Source: Pempheris klunzingeri (lineage: Eukaryota > Chordata > Actinopteri > Acropomatiformes > Pempheridae). From it: a stretch of 64,000 bases of DNA. The stretch is taken from assembly GCF_042242105.1 (NCBI RefSeq), contig NC_092019.1, forward strand, positions 26,406,828 through 26,470,827, in the 5' to 3' direction. Below the pieces are notes generated by a model. It saw only the letters and a list, made by a program, of their open reading frames with translations, did not search any database and was not told the origin of the DNA. A program made the position numbers and the translations under genes. Shown here one piece after another: positions 34,462 through 44,692 of this stretch; the stretch's first letter is position 1, and every line of letters starts with the position of its first letter.

Positions 34462-37400
34462 TGTCTTGTGGTCACTGGCAACAAAACCTGTTTTGTTTGC
34501 ACACATTTTGGCCTCTCTGGCTCAGAAACAGACATCCAGAGATGTTTGGCCCAGAGTCTCTGCAGGTTAATTCCATACCTGATATGTTCTGATCCACTAC
34601 AGTCACACACGATATGACGTGGATAAATTCTGGTTCCTTCATTGTGTTTCCTGTAGTGGTGACCTCTGTTAGTGCTATAAAACTACTACAGCTTATTCAG
34701 ACGACACTGTGAGTTACAAGTGGTCATTAAACGGATTGGAACAAAGTTTGTTAATAAAGATTGTACAAAGCCTTTCTAGTTCACATTATTTCATAGACAT
34801 GCGAGTACAGCGTGCTGCGGCCCCGTGGATGTCGCTGCTGTCTATGAAAGCATGTTGGAGTGTTCACTCACTCTGACATTTATCTCCTTCTTTCACTCTG
34901 TGAGAGACATTAGCAGTCTGTCATTTACTAAAAGCTTAATACAGAGCCTTTAATACAGAGGATCACTTTCTCTTTTGCCCTTTCCTCTTTTGTGTCACTG
35001 ACAGTGACAGCAGAATCATAGCAAAAACACAACCGTACAGTGACCACTTCATGGACACAGCACCTAGTAAACAAATGTGACTGTTCACCCTTTGAGTCAA
35101 CATTTAGCAGACACCTGCGGCAAGACTTTGCACTACCACTCAAACTTTGTCAAGCTGTGTGGAGACTGAGGGAACTTCAGATCTGTCCAAATTGTGGAGC
35201 AGGCTGAGGTCTGGACCAGCTATCAGCTGCCGGCTATTGTTCAGACACATGTGCTTAGAATAAAACACCTGAAAACAGGAAGTTCAAAGCTTTTATTTTT
35301 TTGTTCATATCAACCCCATGACCCCATATTCACTGTTACCATGTTGGTCATTATTAGTCATATTCCCATTGTCAGTACTATAGTTACTATTATTATGGTT
35401 GTTTGCTGAGCATTTCCCACTGCTCACCGACAGCTGGAACCGTTCTTTTATCCATTCTTGTGCAGCTTTGAACTTCCCGTTTTGAGGTGTTATTGTGCTG
35501 CTATATAATCTCCCTCTGTATTGCAGTTGTCAAAACATAGCGAGTTCCTCTGTGGTTGGCCCCTTCCACGTCCTCCCACAGGACCTCCTGCAACGTGATG
35601 CTTTTAACACCGTCTTCATGCTGGTGATGGTCTATAGATGTGTGCTATTTGTCTTACATCAAATACAGTGTTTAAGCTTGCTAGCTCTGACGGCCTGATA
35701 CGGGACGTCACGGTTTGAGTCTCTCTGCCCCATGTGGTCGTACGTGTGTCTCCTGGCATTTAAAGTAGTTAAATTAGTTTATACTAATTAATTAATTATT
35801 GTCCTGCCAATGATAACTAAAAGCAAAGACTTTTCCCACCTCTGTGGAGCCAGTGAAGGCCAGCTTGTCAACATCCATGTGCCTCGCGATGGCAGCACCA
35901 GCTGATGGTCCCATGCCTGGCAAGATATTCACAACACCTTCAGGAAAGCCCACCTGGAAACAGAACCATGTTCACGAAAACTTGTGAATCTGTGTTGAGA
36001 GCATAAAGTGCACAAGTTATTCAGAGTGGGCATCATGAATATTGTATAAAGTAATTACATACACCATCACAAACAGCTGCTATCACCAAAATGCTAACAA
36101 ACATCCCATAACAACCCGTTCTTCATAAAAACTGCAAAACACAACATCCTTCATTGTTCTTCACTTCTTTACTCCACACTACTGCTGGTGTTGTTGGGGG
36201 AATCTAAAACCTGGCGTACCCAGCTTTTACATCAAGGTCTGATGAAGATGAGCCAGAGGAAGCATTTCTGACATTTTCACTCTTTAAGGAAGGAAAATAA
36301 CTTCTGACACTTAACCTCATTATCTGTGCCCACAAAGCTGAGGCTACCCGCTTTGATACATCTCCTGATGAGCAAAGAGAGCCATGTCTAATGGTTTGGG
36401 AACACACAGCAGACCAGTGAGAGCTGTTTGGGTTTAAAAGAGTGAAGTTAATAATTTACTGCTTTGTTGAAGGTGGCCGTATTGTTAGTTTATTGTGTGT
36501 TTATGATCATCTCTGTTTGTAAGGAGTGTAAATGAAGAGAAAAGAAACACGGTACCTCTTTAATCAGGCTGGCTACGTAGAGCGCTGTGAGCGGTGTCTG
36601 CTCGGCAACTTTCATCACCACAGTGTTACCGGTCGCCAGGGCAGGGCCCAGTTTCCAGGCCTGCATCAGCAAAGGGAAGTTCCACTGCGGGGAGAGAGGG
36701 AGACAGACCAGGGGGGAGAGAAGGACAGAGGGAGAACGATCAGGAAGGGGCTGCTCACATTCTGCCTCCAAATATTCATTAGGAGTCCATATACAGTATA
36801 TGTCCAAAACTACCGTCCTACCGTCCTGTCCTCCAACTACCAGGACAGAAGGTGATTTTTTTCTCTTCAGAGATCTAACATCTATCAAACAAGCTCATGT
36901 TGGCTAACAGAGATCTAATAAGCATCTCTCTCAGCGTCCCTCCCTGCCTCGCTCCCTCACTCCCCTGGGGGTTAGGCTCAAGTTGGTCTTTCTCAGGTGA
37001 GCTGGTCTCTCTCAGGTGCAGCTGTGCAGCCGATTGTATGCATTTCCAGACTCTGCAGATGCCCTCACCGGTATGATCTGTCCACAGACTCCAATGGGCT
37101 CATGTCTGGTGTAGCAGAAATAATCTCCATCGATGGGGATGGTCTTTCCCTCCCATTTGTCAGCCCAGCCTGCGTAGTACCTACACACAACACAGCCACT
37201 TATGTGTGTGCACAACATCTGTGCTTCCACAAAAGGGACGTTTTTCCAAAAGCTTAAAGCAGAGCTACTTCATCTAGATTGTGTCCATTACCTGAGACAT
37301 TTCACCACGTTGGGCAGGTCTACGGTGTAGGAGACAGAATATGGCTTCCCATTGTCAAGGGTCTCCAGTTCCTGTGGCACAAACAAAGAAATCAGCTTTA

Positions 37401-40400
37401 CACGATGTACCTTCTGTAATATTCTGTGAAATGAGGCATTTCCAAATTACTCCCAGTAAAATATAAAATCTCTTATTGGTAAATAAGGGACAATAGAAAA
37501 CATATGTTAAGGAGTCTGGGTAATGTCCACAGTTTGAAGGTGGAGCCTTATGCTGGCAGGCAGGATGGACTAGTCACAGAGAAAGACTCAAGTTTGGGTT
37601 AGTTCAGAAAAGGGCAAAAGGCAATAATAATAATCACCCATAATTCAAGTGGTATACTTAACACAGAGGAAAAAACAATGCCTGCATAGAACATGTGTGA
37701 CCAATCTGTGCTCCCTGTAGAGGATGTCCTGACCTTACTACTTGGTGGAGGAATTCCCCCCAGTCATCCAATAAGCTTATGATACAGATATTACACATAA
37801 GTAACCTTCCCTCAATGTCAGACATTTGTCTTGAATCTGATGTCTCTGCTTAATTATTCCTGTCCTTTATGTCACTATAGTAAAGTTAAGCAGATTGTTC
37901 TTTTTATTCTCTGTTCCACTGAGAATGTTTCAGCTATGTGCACTACCGACCTGCATCCACTCTGCCCCTGAACTCAGTGCATTTGTGTCTTGCACAAAGC
38001 TAGGCAGAATGAGAACTTAGTGAGCTAACATGTTATCACAAAGCTCAGCCTGTGAGCCCAGAGAGCAGCTGAAGCTAAAGCTAACATTACTTTCCTGACA
38101 CAGAAGCTGTTTTCTTGCCTTTATAATGTCAGTTTACAGAGTAAATAGTGATTAACGAGAATGTGTGTGTGCTCATGTGTCAACAGCACGTCCAAATAAA
38201 AGCAACCCTGTTGATTCCCAGATGCTGCTCGGTGGAGTGTCAACATTTAATACGGACTCACCGCGAGGTAAGCAGCATCCCTCTCAATGGCATCAGCCAA
38301 ACGGTTCATTAACAGGCCGCGATGAGAGGCATCCATCCGTCGCCACGGTGACCCCAGCCTAAAGGCATCACGTGCTGCTTTCACCGCCTTGTCTACGTCT
38401 GCCTGGAAAGATAAAACCACATTTTGTTTAACTTGCTGGTTTGGTGCTTTTAAAAGGAGCACTCCTGTGAAAACAGATGTCTGGAATACCAAATGCTGGA
38501 AAGGTGTAGGACACGTAACAGTCGTAACATTACGTTGTAACAAATGTACAATCTACTTCTTCTCTGGTGATTCATACAACTGTGTGACACTATGAGCCAA
38601 AAACAATGATCAACTGGAATCAATTCCAAAAACTAAAATAACATCCTGTGTGACTTCCGGCCCTGTGATTGGCTGGCGACCACTCCAGGGTGACCCCGCC
38701 TCTCGCCCGAAGTCAGCTGTGATTGGCTCCAGCTCCCCTGACAGATAAGCGGTATAAATAATGGATGGATGGATGGATGTGTGACTGAAAAATAAAACTG
38801 AATCTTCTCTGTTGGAGAGTTGTTTTCCTCTTTAAGTTGAATTGATTGTTGTTGTTTTTGGCCCCATTTTCAATGTACACACTTCCCCTCAGTCAGGTGA
38901 TCAAAAGAATCTTTGCTATGTGGATGACATGCTGTTATAATATTACACTGCAATCCAATAATTGTAGCAGCGTAGCTAATATAACAACACTTCTTTATAC
39001 AGGCTGTGATACCGACCAATCAGAGGACACGACACTTCTTTATACAGACCGTGATACCGACCAATCAGAGGAGTCTTCAGTTGGAGTTACCAAGGTCCAT
39101 TTCAGGTGCAGTAAATGTGACCCATACATACTTCCCACTTCCACTGGATTCTAAATGATAGCACTAGTGGTTTCCTCACAGCTTAAGGGTTTGGCCAGAA
39201 GGTTTGCAGTTTGAACTTTTCTGTGAGGAGTTTGTATTTTCTCCTGCTCTCCGTTCCTCCCACAGAGGAGGACCAAAGACATGAAGGCTACCTGGTGACT
39301 CTGAATTGCCCGTAGGTGTGAGTGGTTGTCTGTCTTTAAGTGTCAGCCCTGTGATTCAGGTCGTGCCCCCCCTCTCGTCCAAAGTCAGCTGGGATTGACT
39401 CCAGCCCCCCTGTGACCCTTAAGGATAAGCAGTATAGAGAATGGATGGATAAATGATTGTTTACCCCATCAGCCTCTGCAACTTGACAGATGACTTCCCC
39501 GGTTGCTGGGTTGATGGTGGGGAATGTTTTCCCACTCACTGCATCCTGCCACTGGTTGTTGATGAACAGCTGAAACATCCAAATGTATCATGAAGAGGGC
39601 TGAAAACAAACATTTCTTTCACTGCTGAAGAAAAACTTTACTCTGTTATTTTACATCGTCAACACTTTTGAATTAATTGTTTACTAAAATAAGTGAAACA
39701 ATAAATCACGTAAAAAACAGAATAGAAGAAAAAAGATGATCATGTGCTGCTGCTGCTCCAGAAACCACGACCATTTCAAATGTAAATGGAGCAATTTGGG
39801 GTTCAGTGTCTTTCCCAAGGACACTTTGACATGTTTGTGGTAGCAGGAGATTTGAATCATGTCAGCCTCGCCTCCACTCTGACAGGCTTTACACAGTATG
39901 TTGACTGTCCCACAAGGGAAAACAGGACTGCTTTATGTAATGTCAAGGAGGCATACACTGCTGCAGCCCTTCCACCACTTGGTAGAAGCTCCGCCTGAAC
40001 TAAGTTTCTCAGCACCAGCAGGTATGACCCAAAGTCTGCCAGCTGATCTTCAGAGCAACAGCAGCACACCAGCGAGTTAACACTGAGCTGCTAACTATCA
40101 AGGAACAAAGGAGTGACTGGATTCCTCCAACCTGCAACCAGGACAGCAAGGACAAAGAACCAGAACCTTCTTCCAGCCTGGTTCATCAACAGGCTAAAGG
40201 TCTGTACATACTCCACCATGAGAGGTGGCGAGAACAAGAACAAAGTTCGTTCTGGCCAGGACATTTCATACTTCTTCACCGCCTCGGCCAGCTAATCTTC
40301 AAAACTCTTCATTGGTGTAGAACCTTCTGGTGTAGAATTTCCGCTTTTCCGCATTAACCACGCCCACTTCAAGTTTCTGACCAATCACACAACGGTTCTC

Positions 40401-42744
40401 GGACACCACACGAGAAAAAAGTTCTGCCCAGATGATGTGGACCTTCTTCTTCCCTTTTGAGGACTGGTAACAAACTCTAACTGGGCATATATAGCAGAGC
40501 ATTACTGTATCCATGGCTAAACAATGGTTTAACCTTGTTGATGTGTTGGTTCTGATTTGCTTTAATGTTCACAGAGTTTGATTATTGTGATGTGTTGTAG
40601 TTTACTGTGCAGCCATACAGTTAAGTTGATGTTAGTTTGCTCACACAGACACAGAGTCTACAGACTAACCATCCTCTCCTCTAACCTGCACCTTTATCTA
40701 CACACTCACAAACATACAAATTGGCCTTCTGAGAGACAAAGCCCACACACCAAGAGGTCTGACTGGCCACCATTTTGTCTCCATTTGGTTCTGCCGTCTT
40801 TTTGTAGTCCTCCATCTTACCTTCTTTTACATAATCCACTGTATACACACACACACACACACACTCTCTCTCTCTCCCTATTGTTCTTTAGCCAGGGACA
40901 CTTAGATTGTTTGTATGTTTGACTTCGTTATATTTTATTAAATGTTTTCTGCACATGCTGTCTTCTTTATTATTGTACAAGAGTGAACACTGCCAACCTC
41001 TACTCTGTCAGGACCTCTGAAATCCTTCGACTGGCTGTCAGTGTGGTAATTTTGGTTTTAGTTAAGTTAATTATTAATCATTATACCAAACTGATAGTTT
41101 AGCTATTTTATGAGACTGACATCTTTTTCCTCATTTATCAAGGTGGTGCCCCAATTGAGGTGGACACTAAGTCCCATTAATCAATATAATAATTCATTTT
41201 CCCTGATAATCATTAATCATTTCCGCCTCAGAAAAGGCACCAACCCTGACCATGTTTTGCTGCCCGTGCCAGGCAGAGTACAGACTACAACACATGGTCT
41301 CAGGTGTATTGTGATGAACTAATATCATGTTTTACACTGTTGTGTTCAATAAAATGAGTACATTACATCACACTGTGTCGTTTTGTGTAGATGCCAGCCG
41401 TTGTTCAGGCGCCTGGTCGGGCCTGCAGCCTGGATCTACAGTGACATGGACAAGACAAGGACCTTTCATGACACTGGTCGAGTCCAACACCCACTCAGGA
41501 CAAGTCAGCGTGCTAAGTTTGTCGCTCAGTTGAGAGATAAATCTTTTCCACAATGATATAAATCTTACTGAAAATGTTAAATTCATTTAATAAAAAACAA
41601 AAGCAAAGAGTGGTGTATAAATACTGAATATTACAACCCAATGCTTTCTGAACACCAATCCTAAAGTGCAAAAGTTGTGTCCACAAAACTTCTAATTAAA
41701 AAAATCTGAAATGTTTAACTACTGTCCAACTCTTTTTTTTTTATTCATACTTTTATATATTTATATTTTACTTTGTGTTTGAAGTTTATTCTTATTCTTT
41801 TGGAGCTGTGTGTAACAAAAAGCAATTTCCCCCTGGGGATTATTAAAGTGATTCTGATTCTGAACTCTCTATTGAACACTTTTATAAATATTTGTATGCA
41901 AATTCTAGCTTGTTGACCAAGAAAATCCTTAAAATTCCAGACTTATTTCTGTTGTGGAAAACTTCTATCTCTCAATCACGTGACAGCCTTTTGGTCATGG
42001 TCTTGTCTGGAACCATCGACCACGGCCTGGACAGGCAGCCCCCACCTGACGGGCCCCCACCTGACCCTACCCAAGCACCTGTGTCTTCCTGTATGGTGGC
42101 GATTCTGATCCCTTTAAACACTTTAAACACTTTAAACACCGTGCAAACTGGGATGGCTTGATGCCTTTGGGCTTCCATATCTCGCCAGGTGTGCAGAAGA
42201 ATGCCAGAAATGAAAAGATATGGGATGGCAGGGAGCGGAGGGAGAGCAGGGTGAGGAGGGAGAGGAGGCCAGGCTGGCCTTCTAGTTGAGCACAATCTAT
42301 TAACGTCACGACCGGACGGGGCAGGAATCGATATGACAAGGGCGCGTGGCTGATAATCAATAGCACGTGACAGCTCCGAGTGGGATTTCGCAATCAACAA
42401 GTTGGCCTGGAAGTCCTCTCCAAGAGTCCTGCACTCTCTCACTCTCTCACTCGGTCAGTGCCGAGCAGGGACACCAGAGGTTCTGTGGACCGGAGCCACA
42501 GCAGACCTCTGCACGACACACCTGAGACGAGCTTTCCTCCCCACGGAGGCTCAGCTGCTCACACTTGTTGCCTGCGCAGTTGGCCAAAGTCCAACGTCCC
42601 GCCGGGGCTCCTGTGAGCCCACCATACCTTGGTGTAGTGGACGTCGGGCTGGGCGCTGGGGGCCGGGATCGCTGCCGCAGAGTAGTGACACACCGGCAGC
42701 TGGCTCAACCTGGGGAGGGCCCGCGAAAACACGGTACGGAGCAT
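30661..42744 (-). CDS. aldh2: Mitochondrial aldehyde dehydrogenase 2
   Basis: NAD-dependent oxidation of acetaldehyde and other aldehydes to acids in the mitochondrial matrix. Exons in gene order: 42628-42744, 39465-39569, 38262-38402, 37292-37371, 37069-37180, 36556-36684, 35840-35953, 34232-34334, 33240-33424, 32841-33005, 32019-32176, 31460-31574, 30661-30693. All have GT/AG borders and closing phases, giving 518 residues (human ALDH2 has 517). Residues 1 to about 18 form an Arg-rich presequence ([13 protein letters not shown]), which separates it from cytosolic ALDH1. PWNFPLLM holds N187, TLELGGKSP holds the general base E286, and [11 protein letters not shown] holds the catalytic Cys (C320 by alignment, the middle of three). 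E505 corresponds to Glu487 of mature human ALDH2, the residue changed in the low-activity human allele, and it is retained. The last exon encodes [10 protein letters not shown]. The first coding exon lies in a CpG-rich segment. The gene looks functional. Confidence 0.97.
31589..31615. repeat. (AC)n microsatellite in aldh2 intron 11
   Basis: AC run that begins about 12 bases upstream of the exon 12 acceptor on the gene strand. It occupies much of the polypyrimidine-tract position, as GT on the gene strand. Confidence 0.9.
32220..32645 (-). mobile_element. Tc1-like transposase relic in aldh2 intron 10
   Basis: On the minus strand the fragments [14 protein letters not shown] and, in another frame, [10 protein letters not shown] match the first and second catalytic Asp segments of Tc1-type transposases. 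Frames shift between them and a stop interrupts the first. The family differs from the element at 12431-14070 (WTDESK against WTDETK, and different flanks). No inverted repeats were found nearby. Confidence 0.65.
32657..32770 (+). repeat. SINE fragment (tail part) in aldh2 intron 10
   Basis: Contains GTGACCAGTCCAGGGTGGAC, GGGATTGGTTCTAGC and ACAATGGATGGATG, the 3' part of the SINE family described at 15648-15989, in the opposite orientation to that copy. Confidence 0.7.
33655..33785 (+). repeat. AAATGG-CTGTATTTGT family repeat in aldh2 intron 8
   Basis: Starts ATGGTAAATGGACTGTATTT and continues with CATTCACATTCACCCACTCC. It is a partial copy of the family at 17020-17245. Confidence 0.6.
33785..34105 (-). 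mobile_element. L1-type LINE ORF2 relic in aldh2 intron 8
   Basis: Minus-strand translation gives [20 protein letters not shown], and upstream a segment with [20 protein letters not shown]. These resemble the region of L1-type ORF2 between the endonuclease and the reverse transcriptase. Stops and frame changes show it is dead. Confidence 0.5.
34410..34460. repeat. (GT)n microsatellite in aldh2 intron 7
   Basis: About 25 GT units. It lies about 75 bases on the 5' side of exon 8 on the gene strand. Confidence 0.95.
38655..38785 (+). repeat. SINE fragment in aldh2 intron 2
   Basis: Contains TGTGATTGGCTGGCGACCAC, GTCAGCTGTGATTGGCTCCA and a (GGAT)4 tail. It is the 3' part of the SINE family. Confidence 0.75.
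38988..39073. repeat. 45-bp tandem duplication
   Basis: CACTTCTTTATACAG...GTGATACCGACCAATCAG occurs twice with a period of 45 bp and one or two differences. Confidence 0.85.
39185..39455 (+). repeat. SINE copy, 5' truncated, in aldh2 intron 2
   Basis: Runs from GTGAGGAGTTTGTATTTTCT through GGTGACTCTGAATTGCCCGT to a GGATGGAT tail, in the same order as the SINE body. It lies only about 10 bases from exon 2 on the gene strand, so the exon 2 donor is followed almost directly by the SINE tail. Confidence 0.7.
39820..40005 (+). mobile_element. LINE endonuclease fragment in aldh2 intron 1
   Basis: The frame reads [51 protein letters not shown]. This matches the AGDFNH...YVDCPTRGNRTLD segment of the apurinic-type endonuclease of jockey/L2-like fish LINEs. 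Part of the following SDH motif is lost. It is antisense to aldh2. Confidence 0.7.
40005..40210 (+). repeat. Dispersed repeat, inverted copy of 9370-9600
   Basis: Directly follows the endonuclease fragment and matches the reverse complement of 9370-9600 over about 200 bp. Confidence 0.7.
41710..41862 (+). mobile_element. LINE 3' end in aldh2 intron 1
   Basis: Ends with TTTCCCCCTGGGGATTATTA and a GATTCTGATTCTGA tail, the hallmark 3' end of a fish Rex1/CR1-type LINE. It is 5' truncated and has no ORF. Confidence 0.65.
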
Positions 42745-43066
42745 GGTGCGAGGGAGGCGACACGGACGGGCTGTGTGTGCTGTAACTCGGGCGGTCAGCC
42801 TGGGGGTGGCAGAGCTAGACCTCCAGTCCCTCCCACTCTGTATACGTCATGGCCCGACGTAGAAACACTTCCGGATGCACGAGCTCTACAGTCAGGGGTT
42901 CATGTCACTGTTGTTCTCCCTCTGACAGCTATTTTTTCAGTGGCTGGTTTGCGTGGATGATTAGATAAGGTTGTACCCATGTGGTCCTGCTGTGTCTACC
43001 AAAAGCCACTGCGGTCAGACCAGCCCCCACTTCGGAAAACACGGTCAAACCAGCCTCCACATATTT

Positions 43067-43580
43067 TTGCCATGTGCGTGTACACATGACATTACGGTAA
43101 AAGGACAGAACTGATTTCAAAATAAAAGCAACGTTATAGTAAATGTGATGAACTTACATGCCAATTATGAATGAAAGATAGAGCGATTATACAGTTATTT
43201 ATGAACGTACTTTATGTTTGTTTGCTTGCTTGAGGGAATCCTCCTGTTGCCGCAGACTAATTTGACTCCAGACTGACAGCAGACCACCCCAGGGTGTCCC
43301 TCAGATGATCTCGGGCCATTCTTATGCAGAATTTCAAAATTAATTCAGGATGATAACAGCAACACCCATTACAAGAACAAGATGTTTCCTTCAAGCAAGC
43401 AAACAAACATATAGATTCATAAACAAAAACAAATCCATTTATAAATAGCCATATAATCTCTCAATTATTCATCCATAATTGAATTCTAATCAAGGCTATC
43501 ACATTTACTGGAATGTTGCTTTTATTTTAAAATCCGTTCTGTTCTTTTACCGTCATGACATGTGTACAAGCGCATGGCAA
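43067..43580. repeat. Large imperfect inverted repeat (foldback/MITE-like)
   Basis: The left arm (43067-43234) matches the reverse complement of the right arm (43388-43580). Shared segments are TTGCCATG-GC-TGTACACAT, AAAATAAAAGCAAC, AGTAAATGTGAT and ATGTTTGTTTGCTTGCTTGA. The loop is about 150 bp. No ORF lies between the arms, so it could be a non-autonomous foldback transposon. Confidence 0.8.
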
Positions 43581-44029
43581 GAGTATGGTTATCACATGTA
43601 ATTGTTGGCCCGCCTTCCTTTAAGTCACATTAAGTTCTTATAATGACTCTTCCAAATAGATACTGTTCAACGTCTTTAGTCTTATCTTACCTTATCTACC
43701 CTCAGCGTCCAGTTTATTAGGTCCACCCAGCTCAAACTCTTGTAGTCCCCTCCTATAGATACATTACAGTAATTAATCATGAAGGTGTTAATCAGCTTTC
43801 TGGTGCTATTGCACTGAGAGGTGTTCTAAGAGGGATTATGTAGAAACTGTTCGAAATGTTGTGGTTATGGCGAGCAGTTGGAGACACGGAGGCTTTCCAA
43901 ACTGAACCCTGGGTTTGAAAATGTATTTGGACTGAGTAAGGCACTAAAAGTAGTATTCTAACGAAAGAGTTAACAGAAAGTCGCTCAGCAACTTGAATGC
44001 AGTCGGCCTGCTGCTCCACGTCCACTCCT

Positions 44030-44044
44030 CCAGTAGATGGCAGC
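44030..44044 (+). promoter_or_regulatory. CTCF-like motif
   Basis: CCAGTAGATGGCAGC matches the CTCF core consensus CCASYAGRKGGCRS. It lies between the divergent aldh2 and rbm42 genes, 650 bp upstream of the rbm42 start. Binding is inferred only. Confidence 0.35.
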
Positions 44045-44692
44045 ACTGCTCATTTACAACCAACGAAGAAGAAGAGGACGGAACCACTCGCGACGCTACA
44101 ACGGAAAGGCCAGAAGAAGAACGCCATCAGTCAGGCAGTAAGACCGCAGCTCGTTTGGTGTTATTAGTTAGTGAATAGTTACCATTTGGAGATGGTCACT
44201 CCAAGAAGCTAACCGGATTAACGGAGGAGCCACAAAGCACATTTCACGGCTAGAAGCGTTGATACTCTAGTTCTAGCTGCAGTGCTCGCTTAGCTAGCTT
44301 GTGATGTCCCAGCTAACGCTACTGTAGTTAAACAGCCTGCTTTAGCTCAGCGTATCCAAGAGGGGACGATTCATATCGAGAACGTCGAAATTATAAATCT
44401 AGGCAAGTGTAGTAACCGATAACTCTCATTGTGATCATGCAAAGAATTGGTGGACTAGTGGAGAAACGATGGGACAGTCTCCGGTTCAAACCCGGTGCAG
44501 ACTAGCGTCACCGTGCTGGTCCGGTCCCCCGATCATGGGGGAGCTCACTGCTTTATGTGGCTTCACACGTTTCCTGCCGCTCCGCAGTGACTTTGTTTTC
44601 TCTGTCGTGTCCAGGTGTCCGGTGGCTGGTCTGGAATGTGGCTTGGTTGATCCGTGGTTTCACCCTGCGATCACTGCTTTTGTTTCATAGCA

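Larger units (their letters stand above)
42745..44692. other. Divergent aldh2/rbm42 intergenic region
   Basis: 1.95 kb between the two start codons. The GC-rich aldh2 side (about 42745-42860) probably holds the aldh2 promoter and 5' UTR. The middle holds a 0.5-kb inverted repeat (43067-43580). The rbm42 side (44030-44692) is moderately CpG-rich, contains a CTCF-like motif and probably the rbm42 promoter and 5' UTR. I see no separate gene. Confidence 0.55.

Noticed and set aside
44451..44493. A tRNA gene
   Set aside because: A and B boxes are too close and no cloverleaf can be drawn. Reported only as a possible SINE-head relic.
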